Assembly (NCBI GenBank): GCA_964019655.1
Contig: CAXHTR010000004.1
Span: 434,001 to 498,000, forward strand
Length of the DNA: 64,000 nt
Origin: Perkinsela sp. pyNocScin1
Lineage: Eukaryota; Euglenozoa; Kinetoplastea; Prokinetoplastida; Perkinselidae
Reading direction: 5' to 3'
Shown: piece by piece, positions 20,026 to 29,602 of the stretch
Layout of the letters: every line of letters starts with the position of its first letter
Position numbering within the stretch: the first letter of the stretch is position 1
Translations under genes and position numbers: made by a program
Notes under the pieces: generated by a model
What the model saw: the letters and a program-made list of their open reading frames with translations, nothing else
The model's database searches: none
Told to the model about the DNA's origin: nothing

Positions 20026-20027
20026 AA

Positions 20028-20882
20028 ATGCCAATTATTTCAGTTATCTCTTCAGCTGACCCCTACCTTGGCCGCTTTGACATGCATGCACTCTCCGACC
20101 AGCAATGCATGGAGCTCTTGTTCGACAACCTTATCGAGACATCCAAGCGCCAGTTCCAGGACATTGAAGGCGATTTCATGCAAGTGTGCAGCTGGGTCGG
20201 CGTCGAGTGTGACGAAAAGGGACAAGTAAGAGAAGTCAATATGCTGACAGAGATATACGGCACACTCTCTCTTGCTTATCTCCCCCAAGGAATTCAAATA
20301 TTCGGCGCACAGGACTTTGACCTTGAGGGAACACTTGAAACTGAGAAACTACCATTTGGCCTCGAAAAGCTCAATGTACGAAAGAATGCGCTGCATGGTA
20401 GTGTGTGTCTCGAAAGCCTACCACAGAGCATGCGATCGCTCATCCTCGCCTATAACAATTTCTCAGGGAATATTGACTTGACTTCGTTGCCACCAAAGAT
20501 GCGCGTGCTTTCTCTCGGAAATAACAAATTTACAGGGAGTGTTAATCTCAGTCGCCTACCAGAAGGGCTAGTCAAACTCGGCCTCGGAGAGTGTCATCTG
20601 AGCGGAGAGCTCAAATTCGAGAACCTTCCGCACAGTCTACGAGAGCTATGGCTGAATCACAATGCGTTTTTGGGGAGACTTGTGATCGATTTTGCGGAGC
20701 CAAGGTTCAGCTGGCTAGCGCTGACTGGCAATTCGCTGTCGGGCGTGGCCGTCGTGCACAGGAAGCAGAAGAGCTTTGTGTATTTGCCGAAGAATCGGAT
20801 CGAGGGTGTCGTTGATGAAAATGGGGACATGTACGACTGTTCGTACGATAAAGAGGGCTTTGTAGAGTCTATGCAGCACTAA
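20028..20882 (+). CDS. Subgroup D LRR protein
   Basis: 284 residues from the ATG at 20028; the open frame extends upstream only to TTG. Leader MPIISVISSAD, then YLGRFDMHALSDQQCMELL. The N-cap is complete (QVCSWVGVECDEK) and the GNF motif is replaced by GDF. About eight LRRs of strict 23-residue length follow. The C-cap is GVVDENGDMYDCS with the extension YDKEGFVESM, which is also seen in 47282 and 22547 in the form KxGxxxS/T. Confidence 0.94.
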   Translation: MPIISVISSADPYLGRFDMHALSDQQCMELLFDNLIETSKRQFQDIEGDFMQVCSWVGVECDEKGQVREVNMLTEIYGTLSLAYLPQGIQIFGAQDFDLEGTLETEKLPFGLEKLNVRKNALHGSVCLESLPQSMRSLILAYNNFSGNIDLTSLPPKMRVLSLGNNKFTGSVNLSRLPEGLVKLGLGECHLSGELKFENLPHSLRELWLNHNAFLGRLVIDFAEPRFSWLALTGNSLSGVAVVHRKQKSFVYLPKNRIEGVVDENGDMYDCSYDKEGFVESMQH

Positions 20883-21044
20883 GTTGTAGAGCAGAGCTGT
20901 TTATGCTGCGAAAACTTATCGAATAGCGTACCCTTTTTTCTTTCTTTGGGCTTAGCATCGTTCGTATGTATGATGAAGCTCTTCGTTCAAAAGTTGATGA
21001 CGACTTTTTCATTCTCACTTTAACACGTAAAATCTAACTTTCCA

Positions 21045-22238
21045 ATGCTCTGCCTTAGCTTATTAGCAGTCGACCCATCGCAGCTCGGGCGCATCGACCC
21101 AAGCCTTATGTCAGAGGAGTCCCTCCTCGAGACCTTTTTCGGCGGCGTCGAGAACAAGGACATATTCACGGACAGCAGCGGTAATTTTGACTTCGAGTGC
21201 TATGCGTTTGACTACGGTGATGACGGCATTGTCTGCATAACGATTGATGCAAGCGACTACGACACTTTTCTCGGAGGCACCATACACTTTGCCTTTATGC
21301 CGCAGACGCTCGAGGGCCTGTCGCTGGAGGGAAATAAGATGCACGGGTCCATAGCAGTCGAGAGCTGGTCGCCGCGCCTCATCGAAGTGCACCTGAACGA
21401 AAATCGGCTGCATGGGCAGATAGACACAACCAAGCTTCCAGCAAAGCTTTTAGCACTTCATGTTGAGGATAATCTCCTCGATGGGCCTTTCGAAACAAAG
21501 AACCTTCCACAATAGCTCATTTCGCTGTACATCGGTAAAAATAATTTTGTAGGGTCTTTGGACCTGGCTAATCTACCATCACCCCTTCAAGAGCTCCGAG
21601 CACACCAAAATAAATTTTCGGGGGAATTGAACCTCGAAAGCCTTCCAAAGATGCTCAACCGTCTCATCATCTCTGAAAATCTTCTGAGTGGGCCTGTAAA
21701 TCTTTCAAAATTACCAGAGACACTCGCTGACCTTTATCTTGACGAAAACAAGCTTTTCGGGAGTATCAACCTGCAGAACTGTCCCCGAGCGCTGCAGTAC
21801 CTTCGACTGACGAAGTGTCAATTTTCACAAGAATTCCCTTTTAGAAAATTAGTGCAAGAAATGCTGGAGCTCTGCATCGACGTGAATCAATTCTCGAAGA
21901 GTCTAGAAACAGGTGATTTGCCTCGGTCTATGACGCTGCTCATCGTTGCAGAGAATAATTTTTCGGGGAGTTTCTCCATCAAAGATCTTCCACCTTTAAT
22001 CGAGCACATCAACATAAACAAGAACCAATTTTCAGGGAAATTGGAACTTTCCTATCTTCCAGACCATGTGGTATATTTTTTTGCAAGGTACAACCGATTC
22101 ACGGGTGAAATAGATGTGGCTGATATATCGGGTAGCCCAGTCGTTGATCTGCGCGACAATAAAATTACTCAAGTTAAAGGCGAGAAGCAAGGCCTACACG
22201 TGAAGGGTAATCCTTGTACAGAAGATAATAACTCGTAA
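21045..22238 (+). pseudogene. Subgroup C long LRR copy with in-frame TAG
   Basis: Leader MLCLSLLAVD, then LGRIDPSLMSEESLLETFF as in 1190. Thirteen LRRs run in one frame to the stop at 22236, interrupted once by TAG at 21513-21515, in the LP-x-x-L position of the fourth repeat (LPQ-stop-LISLYI; neighbours have serine or another residue there). The remaining 240 codons keep perfect 23-residue phasing, so the stop is recent, is read through, or is an error. The N-cap lacks the C-x-W pattern (FDFECYAFDYGD). The last repeat ends in VKGEKQGLHVKGNPC with no DENG cap. Confidence 0.85.
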
Positions 22239-22546
22239 ATGAATGCGTACTCTCAATTATCGCATTCATCAGAGTCATAGAAAGAAAAGCTATCAAATCC
22301 AGTTTCTCGTTCGAAGGATCTTAAGGGGCTTCTATTCAAATTGGTTGGTGTGCATTGTATAAAATCAAAGATGTCATATCGTTTGTATTTACGCAGCGTA
22401 TGAGCCATTGTTTGCTCGCGGATACAAACCTACCAATGGAAAGCTTTTTTGGCAAAGATGATCAATATCTAAAAAATCGCCCTTTCGGATTGAGAAACCG
22501 TTCGATTATTTGTCATGACTATTTTATCAGTTTTAGATCTTTCTGA
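22239..22546. other. Intergenic gap
   Basis: No relic or RNA gene is seen. A TTTTAG lies 14 bases before the next ATG and could be a splice acceptor. Confidence 0.3.
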
Positions 22547-23497
22547 ATGCAAATTCAACTCATCCTTACAGCAGATGCCCTGCCCGGCAGATTCGACAGC
22601 ACAATGCTCGATGACCAAGCGCGCATGGAGCTCCTCGTGGCAGACCTTACCGAAGTCCAAGGGTATCTCAGAGACGCCGATGGAAACTTTCTGAGCTTTG
22701 TGGAATGGAACAATGTTGCTATCGACGAGGATTCCGGTCTTATCAAATGCATTGGCTTTCAGCACGAAGGTGCTGGGTCCATTCACCTCGAATATATGCC
22801 AGAAAGTGTTGAGACGCTCACCATAATGGAAACTACCATTTCTGGGACTATCGAGACTTCAAATCTGCCAGAAGGAATGAAATATATCCAAATTTGTGGT
22901 CCAAATGGACGCCGTTCCGATCGAAAATTCGGCTTTCATGGGACATTAGACTGTACTTCACTGCCGAAACATCTTGAGACCTGTGAGATCTCCTGCACAA
23001 TGCTCTCAGGCTGCGTAGACCTGACGAAACTGCCTGAGGGCCTGTGTGAGCTTACGCTGAGGGATAATTTTTTCGACGGGACCATAGAACTGGAGGATCT
23101 ACCGAAAGGACTCACACTTCTTAACCTGGGTGACAGCGATTTCTCTGGAGAGCTTTGCTTTTCAAATCTTCCGCAATCCCTACACACTCTCACGCTTTGC
23201 CGCTGCGCCTTTAGCGGTGCCATCGTGCTTGAAAAACTCCCACCTGTGATAGCCGTAATACACCTTCAGGGCAATAAGTTTTCAAGATTGCAAATTGCTG
23301 ATGCGTGCCCAGAAAGTCTGGTGATTATCAATGTGGAGTGCAACGAGATTTCAGGGACTGCAATCGTGCATTCGAGTGTACCAATGAATATGCATTCGCT
23401 AGGTCGCGGAATAAAGGACATTGTTGACGAGAACGGGCAAGAGGTGCGCTTTAGCCGGGATGAAAAGGGGGAAATACTGTCTATTTTGAGCAGCTGA
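22547..23497 (+). CDS. Subgroup D LRR protein with extended mid-loop
   Basis: 316 residues with leader MQIQLILTAD, then ALPGRFDSTMLDDQARMELL. The cap is LSFVEWNNVAIDED, with no cysteine. Eight LRRs or so; between the second and third there is an insertion, PNGRRSDRKF, also found in the broken copy at 23789 as a similar loop (YTYTGRLESKYTEK), so the two are sisters. The C-cap is DIVDENGQEVRFSRDEKG. Confidence 0.93.
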   Translation: MQIQLILTADALPGRFDSTMLDDQARMELLVADLTEVQGYLRDADGNFLSFVEWNNVAIDEDSGLIKCIGFQHEGAGSIHLEYMPESVETLTIMETTISGTIETSNLPEGMKYIQICGPNGRRSDRKFGFHGTLDCTSLPKHLETCEISCTMLSGCVDLTKLPEGLCELTLRDNFFDGTIELEDLPKGLTLLNLGDSDFSGELCFSNLPQSLHTLTLCRCAFSGAIVLEKLPPVIAVIHLQGNKFSRLQIADACPESLVIINVECNEISGTAIVHSSVPMNMHSLGRGIKDIVDENGQEVRFSRDEKGEILSILSS

Positions 23498-23788
23498 TAA
23501 GCGGCAGAGAGGGTATTTTATCATAATATCATCATAAAAGGCTCACAAGTCCATAAGCTCTGTCAGACAATAATGAAAAAAAAGAGTTTCAAAGAGTAGA
23601 ACGCGATGTCAATAATGCACAGGCCAAAAAGCGACTGATGTACTAATGAGACTTTGTTGACTTCCAGTGAACACTTTCGAATAGCGTTTGCATATCATCC
23701 AAATTCTTCCAAGCGCTTGAGACTTATTGAGTACAGTTATTTACGATAACATTATATCTCACAATGCAATTTTACACACAATGCAATT

Positions 23789-24769
23789 ATGCAATTATCT
23801 CTCAATGCAATTTTACGCAGCTTTTTCGCTACAGACCCCTCCCTTGGTCGTGTGGACTTTGCCTCGCTCTCTGACCAGTCCTGCATGGAGCTTCTCGTCG
23901 CTGGTCTCAGCGAGGCATCACGGGATCATTTTGTGAATGACAATGGTGATTTTCTTGATATAGAAGACTGGCCAATTACGGAGGTCAGTGAAGATGGCTC
24001 CGTAATATCGATCACAATCAAATATTTCGGCGTTGGTAAAATCGACCTGCAGCACGTGCCTCAGACAGTCGAACGTTTGATCATCGTAGTCACAGATCTT
24101 GAAGAAACCGTGGAAACAACGCGGCTGCCTAATCCATTGAAAATCCTTCACATCAACGGCCGATATACGTATACTGGAAGATTAGAATCCAAATACACAG
24201 AAAAGGGGTTTCATGGAGAATTCGACTTTGGCTCGCTGCCATCATCGCTGCAGACGTGCGACATCTCGTACAACAAATTTTCAGGCAGTGCAATTTTTAC
24301 GGATTTGCCCGAGTCTCTTGAAGTTCTAAAACTGCGTGAGAATGATTTTTAAGGCAGTATTTCTCTCGAAAGTCTCCCAAAGAACCTCTCTGAACTCGAC
24401 ATACGCCGAAATGCGTTTATTGGCTCTCTCTGCTTGTCTAAACTCCCGCGAACCTTGACCTTCCTCGACGCTGCCGAATGCCAGTTGAGCGGCAGCCTTA
24501 TATTTGAGAATTTACCTGTTGCGCTCGACACTCTCCTCCTCAACAAAAATCAGCTTACGGGGGAGCTTTGCGTGAACTGCTACATGGGAAACCTTGGGAC
24601 TCTGGATGTCTCAGACAACAAGCTAGCTGGCAAAGCGGTGGTGCACTCGAGCGTTTTTGAGCTGATTCACCTGAGTGGGAATTCAATAGTAGCGGCTGTT
24701 GACGAGAAGGATGTGCCTTTCGAATGCACTCGAAACGCGTGGGGAGTCATTGTTCGAATAGTTGGGTAG
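23789..24769 (+). pseudogene. LRR copy with in-frame TAA, sister of 22547
   Basis: The start MQLSLNAILRSFFATD leads to SLGRVDFASLSDQSCMELL. The cap is DIEDWPITEVSED, without cysteines. The frame is stopped by TAA at 24350-24352 inside an LRR, exactly where F-x-G-S needs a residue (NDF-stop-GSISLESLP). The same frame then continues through about four more LRRs to a C-cap (AAVDEKDVPFECTRNAWG) and the stop at 24767. A single base change from GAA or CAA explains the TAA. Apart from that the gene is full length. Confidence 0.85.
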
Positions 24770-25103
24770 TAGTGGTTTGATGGCGAGTGAAAATGAAATC
24801 TATCAAAAATAAAACAGTCGTAGAGTCAAAAGACGCATAGATACATGTCTTCTTCTAAAGATGAATTTTTAAAGTCAGCATCAAGTCAAGTTTATTCAAA
24901 TAGTCATTCCCGATGCGCTAAGGGCCGCCACATTGAGAATTAAGCGCAGTATACATTTCCAGTTCTCGATGGGACAGTCTTCAATTTTCATTTCTCAGAA
25001 CATTCTCTTACGTAAAAAAGTGAATTCTTGTCTTGATAGCCAGTGTAAGGTCTTTCCTATAGCCTTAACTTTATTGTGCATCTTTTGATTAAACCTCATC
25101 AAC
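24770..25103. other. Intergenic gap
   Basis: No relic or structured element is seen. Confidence 0.35.
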
Positions 25104-26168
25104 ATGATTTCCATGTTCTTCTGCGCCGACCCCACAACCGGAAGGGTCTGCAAGGCAAGCCTATCAGACCTCACATGTATGGAACTATTCACTGAAAATC
25201 TACGTGGGTACGCCAAACGGCAGATCATTGGGCGCAAAAAGGGAAATGAAGATAATGTCTGCGCATGGCTGGGTGTCACCTGCGACAAAGATGGAAATGT
25301 CATAGAGATGTGTATCGAAGAAGAAGCTCTTGCGGGAACGGTGGCGCTCGAGTACTTGCCGCCTAAGATGAAACGAATCCGCGTGAAGAAAATCGAATGG
25401 GTCGGGACCTTTGAAGCAGCCGAGCTTCCGCGAGAATTGGAAGAGTTTCTTTTTTCACTGAATTATCTCTCAGGGACAATAGATGCATCGAACCTTCCAC
25501 CGACACTGATCACATTCGATGTGCATGCAAACAGTCTGTCGGGGACAATTGAGATATCAGAGCTCCCTCAATCGCTTCAAGAGCTTGATTTGGGCACGAA
25601 CACACTGTCGGGGACTGTTGACTTGGCACATCTGCCAAATGATCTGCGCTCACTGTGCCTTTGGCAGAATAAATTTTCGGGTAAGTGCCGCCTGAATTCC
25701 CTTCCAGCGTCTCTCGAGCGCATTCTCCTCGATTCGAACGAGTTTACGGGCAGTTTGGACTTAACAAAATTACCTTCGTCCCTCAACCAGGCGTCGTTCG
25801 CAGGAAACAAGTTCTCGGGCAGTATTTCACTCGAATCTCTGCCAAAAGGCCTTCAGGGTCTGAGTGTAGCAAACAATGCGCTCGAGGGAACGCTGAGCTT
25901 CGACAAGCTCCCACCCAGCATGGAGTTCCTCTGGATCCGTGCAAACGCATTTTCGGGGAAATTCCTGCTGCAGTTCCCACCTGAGGCGCTTTCGCACCTG
26001 TACGCGGAAGACAACCGTTTTTCGGGGACTGCGCTCATCCACTGGTCGAAGGCCAAGCATCCTGTGCTCAACCTGCGGCGCAACAATATTCGGTCGTTCG
26101 CTGACCAGAATGGCTTCAAGTACCGCCCAGGCGAGTTCAAGCAGCTCTACGACTCTTCAGGAGAGTAG
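25104..26168 (+). CDS. Subgroup D LRR protein (about 10 repeats)
   Basis: 354 residues with a seven-residue leader (MISMFFCAD). TTGRVCKASLSDLTCMELF is followed by a basic insertion (KRQIIGRKKGNED). The N-cap NVCAWLGVTCDKDG is a perfect C-x-W-x-G-x-x-C. Ten LRRs of strict length follow, several almost at consensus: LSGTIDASNLPPTLITFDV, LSGTVDLAHLPNDLRSLCL. The C-cap is weak: SFADQNGFKYRPGEF. The close order of near-identical repeats suggests recent internal duplication. Sister to 26638. Confidence 0.95.
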   Translation: MISMFFCADPTTGRVCKASLSDLTCMELFTENLRGYAKRQIIGRKKGNEDNVCAWLGVTCDKDGNVIEMCIEEEALAGTVALEYLPPKMKRIRVKKIEWVGTFEAAELPRELEEFLFSLNYLSGTIDASNLPPTLITFDVHANSLSGTIEISELPQSLQELDLGTNTLSGTVDLAHLPNDLRSLCLWQNKFSGKCRLNSLPASLERILLDSNEFTGSLDLTKLPSSLNQASFAGNKFSGSISLESLPKGLQGLSVANNALEGTLSFDKLPPSMEFLWIRANAFSGKFLLQFPPEALSHLYAEDNRFSGTALIHWSKAKHPVLNLRRNNIRSFADQNGFKYRPGEFKQLYDSSGE

Positions 26169-26637
26169 ACTACGATGTGGAAATTTTCAAATATATTCAG
26201 AGAATGAGTGATATCAGAAGTAAGATGTTTACGAAGTGAGTTATCATGCTCTTTGGTACGTTTATATTTTTCTTGAAGGAGAAAAATCTTTTTATGCAAT
26301 AAATCTTTAATGCTGGTGTACAAAGAAACCAAAAGTCAAATAGAAAGATAAGCGTAACTAAAGGGTACGAGTGAAGCAAAAATAAGACATCTTTTCGAAG
26401 TTGATGAAACTTTTTGTTAAGGAACATGGCATGAGAGTGCGCAAGAAAGTATTGGGCAAATGTCGAATGGAAAGCGTCATCAATTCATACCTTTCTAGTA
26501 CATTAATGATGGACTGTGTAATGATCAGAATTATCATCAACCTCGATAGGTTGAGCATGGTTTTGACCGAAAACCCTTCAATTTCCATCTTTTGGCTCAA
26601 TATTTCATGTTTACCCTACTTTCTACTTCATTTCCCA
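26169..26637. other. Intergenic gap, open in frame with next gene
   Basis: The reading frame of the next gene is open back to 26401, but only from a TTG, and the 79 codons added show no family motif. The last 35 bases are pyrimidine-rich. Confidence 0.35.
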
Positions 26638-27561
26638 ATGATCACTAGCTGCATACAAAGCATGCTTTTCTTCTTCGGTGCTGACGCTCCAGTCGGTCGA
26701 TTTAGCATGCAGAGCCTCACTGACCGAATGCGCATGGACCTCTGCATCGAAAATCTGCACTTTCTTGCGCAGCGCACACTCCGAAGAGGGGAACAGTTCG
26801 ACGACGATGTGTGCATGTGGCTGGGCTTCAAATGCGATGGGCAGGGTCATGTCGTTGAAATTCAGTTGCAGCTACGAACACGTCAGGGGGCCATAAGATT
26901 GGAGTATTTGCCAGAAAATCTCAAGAAAATACAAGCGAGCTATAACAAATGGCACGGAACGCTCGATGCCGCTCGTCTCCCAGCAGAATTGGAGCATTTT
27001 GCGGTGTTTCACAACTTTCTCTCAGGCACAGTGACATTTGCTGCACTTCCAAAGAATTTACGGGTGCTGAATTTATACAACAACGAATTTCATGGGGAAT
27101 GTGCGCTCCATGCGCTTCCACCAAACCTGGAGTACATTCATGTTGGGTGCAATAATTTTACTGGAAGTTTGAATTTAACTTCGCTACCGAGCACCCTAGA
27201 AAGCGCCTTCTTTTTTTCGAATCAGCTGTTGGGAAGCGTTTCACTCTCTTTTCTTCCGAAAGGGCTGAAGATGCTCAACATAAGAGAAAACAAACTTGAA
27301 GGGGAGATTTCATTTGATAATCTACCCGATGGGCTTGAGGACCTTTTCATGGAGAATAATTTTTTCTGCGGGCCTTTCATTCTCATGGACCCACCAATGG
27401 AGCTGCTTCGACTGGCTGCCGGACGCAATCGTTTCTCAGGGATTGCAGTTATACATAAAAGCAAGGCGCGTGGGGGCATCATCGACTTGACGGGAAACAA
27501 AATCAGCTCTTTTGTGGACACTGATTACCGTGAGCATCATGCAGCACTATTTTTGGATTGA
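26638..27561 (+). CDS. Subgroup D LRR protein, sister of 25104
   Basis: 307 residues from the ATG at 26638 (MITSCIQSMLFFFGAD); the second ATG at 26662 would leave a leader as short as that of 25104. PVGRFSMQSLTDRMRMDLC is a divergent helix segment. An insertion with basic residues (AQRTLRRGEQF) precedes the N-cap DVCMWLGFKCDGQG. Eight or nine LRRs follow. The cap is SFVDTDYREHHA. The N-cap insertion and the W-L-G core group this gene with 25104. Confidence 0.93.
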   Translation: MITSCIQSMLFFFGADAPVGRFSMQSLTDRMRMDLCIENLHFLAQRTLRRGEQFDDDVCMWLGFKCDGQGHVVEIQLQLRTRQGAIRLEYLPENLKKIQASYNKWHGTLDAARLPAELEHFAVFHNFLSGTVTFAALPKNLRVLNLYNNEFHGECALHALPPNLEYIHVGCNNFTGSLNLTSLPSTLESAFFFSNQLLGSVSLSFLPKGLKMLNIRENKLEGEISFDNLPDGLEDLFMENNFFCGPFILMDPPMELLRLAAGRNRFSGIAVIHKSKARGGIIDLTGNKISSFVDTDYREHHAALFLD

Positions 27562-27678
27562 AGTGGAAATTAAGAGCCGCAGTATGCTCATTCCGGCCAT
27601 TGCTGATAAAATTGACATTAAATTATCATTAATTCTCCCACATATTCCACATTCCTATCACGCGATTTAAGCACTCAA

Positions 27679-28493
27679 ATGAATTTGACATACTTTCCCT
27701 CGCTGACGCCCAGCAGTCTTTCAACGCCCCACACCACCCGATTCGAATGCAGCAAAAATGCATGAAAGACTCACTCGCTTCGCCAGCCAACGTCGCTGCT
27801 GGGTGGTGGACCGAAGTCCTCGACGAGGAATCTAGCCCCGACGAGTCCTGCACGTGGCGCTATGTTTACTGCCTCGATGGTACAGTTGTTGGGCTCGAAA
27901 TTCCATGGAAACGCGTCAATCGAGATGCGTTTGAGATAATTGTAGGCCTCCTTCCCCAAACCATGCAGTTTCTACACCTCGCTTTCGCAAGTGTGCTCCA
28001 GTTCTCCCTGCGAGACCTTGCACGAGATCTGAAGCACCTTTATATACAAGCAGAAGAACGAGCATATGAAGAAGAAAGGCAAACTTTCACCTACAAGCCC
28101 AATGAAGACGGTATCTTTGACACATCGCTTCTCCCGAGAAATCTCAGAAGAGCACTCATGCGCTTTCGAACGCCAATGTTCAAGACCGTGCTGCTCAGAG
28201 ACCTTCCAAACACACTGGAATACGTCCATTTTGACAATAAGTATTACATCGAGTCTGTTCTCGTGACTAACCCTGATATTCCAAAAGGGCTCAAGGAATT
28301 TTTCGTGTATGAGTCGTGTCGGCACCCATCCTTTGATAAGCTTTTTTTCGATAAAGTGCGGGTGCAATCAATGAAAAGTGATGCGGTTGATGAGCGGATT
28401 GACGTTTCCATTCCAGAGTTTGTGCCTCGCAATAGAGAGTATGACGAGTATTTTTGGTATTTGCGTGACCAGGTGAGGGGAACGAATGCATAA
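27679..28493 (+). pseudogene. Subgroup E copy, probable 5' frameshift
   Basis: The ATG at 27679 starts a leader (MNLTYFPSL) that runs out of phase. Another phase, without any ATG before 27747, encodes SLADAQQSFNAPHH, the expected leader end of the family, and then runs to 28493 (248 residues from the ATG at 27747). Loss of one base between 27679 and 27705 would explain it. If the ATG at 27747 is used, the protein is intact but has no leader. The N-cap is complete (ESCTWRYVYCLDG). Repeats are decayed: LLPQTMQFLHL, LPRNLRRALM, DLPNTLEYVHF. The tail is charged and lacks the DENG cap. Confidence 0.65.
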
Positions 28494-28686
28494 GCAACAC
28501 TTTTGAATGACATTTATGATATCAACAGACAGTAGGAAAATGACAATATAATTTTTTCTTCGCGAAAGGTTTCCCCCGTGAAAAGCGCAATTTCATTTGA
28601 ATCGCAAAACATTAAAATGCAACTATCAGCAAGCTGTGCAGAACACACCTTTAGGAAATGAATGTTCAAAATGAGTCGAGGTGCTT
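28494..28686. other. Short gap before a relic
   Basis: No feature is recognised. Confidence 0.3.
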
Positions 28687-29070
28687 TGCTTGATCAATCT
28701 GCCGAGCGAAATGCGCAAGCTCTACGCGGATGATAATTAAATTTCAGGTACAGTTCGCCTCAATACGCTACCGGATGGAATGTACGAGATAACATTGGAA
28801 AAGAACCACATCACAGGGACGATTGACGTCGGAGAGCTGCCAGCCAGCTTTGGAACGCTCGTGCTCAGTGAAAACAAAATCACATGCGTGAAAGGCATTG
28901 AACACCTAAAAGAAGGGTTTTCGCTGTACCTGCAAGACAATGCAATCGTACAGGAGGCGGTGCGGGCGAATGACAAAGTCCATATTGTATTGTTAAGTGG
29001 CAATACCATCGGGAAGGTTGTCAATACAAATGGAGTGGCAGTGTCGTGCGAGAAGATACGGTTGTCCTAG
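28687..29070 (+). pseudogene. 5'-truncated LRR relic with in-frame TAA
   Basis: The reading starts abruptly at LINLPSEMRKLYADDN, followed by TAA at 28738-28740, then ISGTVRLNTLPDGMYEITL, a second LRR, and a C-terminal end (KVVNTNGVAVSCEKIRLS) that is a degenerate DENG-type cap. Leader, helix segment, N-cap and the first repeats are missing. The stop replaces a residue in the N-x-x-S-G turn, as in 23789. This is the 3' third of a copy similar to subgroup B or E. Confidence 0.75.
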
Positions 29071-29602
29071 GAGATTACAAGGATAGACTGTACCGAATGA
29101 TGAGAGACTGGTCGAAAAGGATTAAATAAACAAAGATCGTATTCCTGAGGTCTTCTGCATTAAGAATGGGAGGGCTTTATGTTTTTTGAAAAAAAATTGT
29201 ATCCTACAATGCCACGCGATAGCCCATCGTATTACAGGAGTTCTCCAAAAAGATCTGAAATTTTTTCTGAGAACAAGTCATATGCTTTTGAGTTTGCTCC
29301 CTGAATTCACGTTAGGAAATGAATATACAAAAAAAGTATATTTCCAATTAGGTACCCTGAAAGTGTGGAAAAAGCAAGGAATGGGGTGATATCAGGCAAC
29401 TTTAAAAAAAAGCTTTTCTCAAAGCTTTACTTTTGATTTATCAGGTCAATTTTATCCAAGCAGAGGCAAAAAAATTAATATCAGCTTCATCGAAGTGTAT
29501 GATCGCCCATTTCGGTAACTTTTATCGTTGTAAGAAACTTCAGTATCTGTGCACCTACAGGCATCAAATCTCCCTTTTTTCCTTAAAATCTTTAGCACTA
29601 CG
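29071..29602. other. Intergenic gap
   Basis: No relic is seen. The region is A/T-rich with several A runs, and it ends in a pyrimidine tract. Confidence 0.35.
29569..29595 (+). promoter_or_regulatory. Candidate trans-splice acceptor for 29603
   Basis: A pyrimidine run (TCTCCCTTTTTTCCTT, then a short A run and CTTT) ends in AG at 29594-29595, seven bases before the ATG. Inference only. Confidence 0.35.

Noticed and set aside
26401-26637. N-terminal extension of the 26638 gene
   Set aside because: Starts only with TTG, and the added 79 codons have no counterpart in sister genes.
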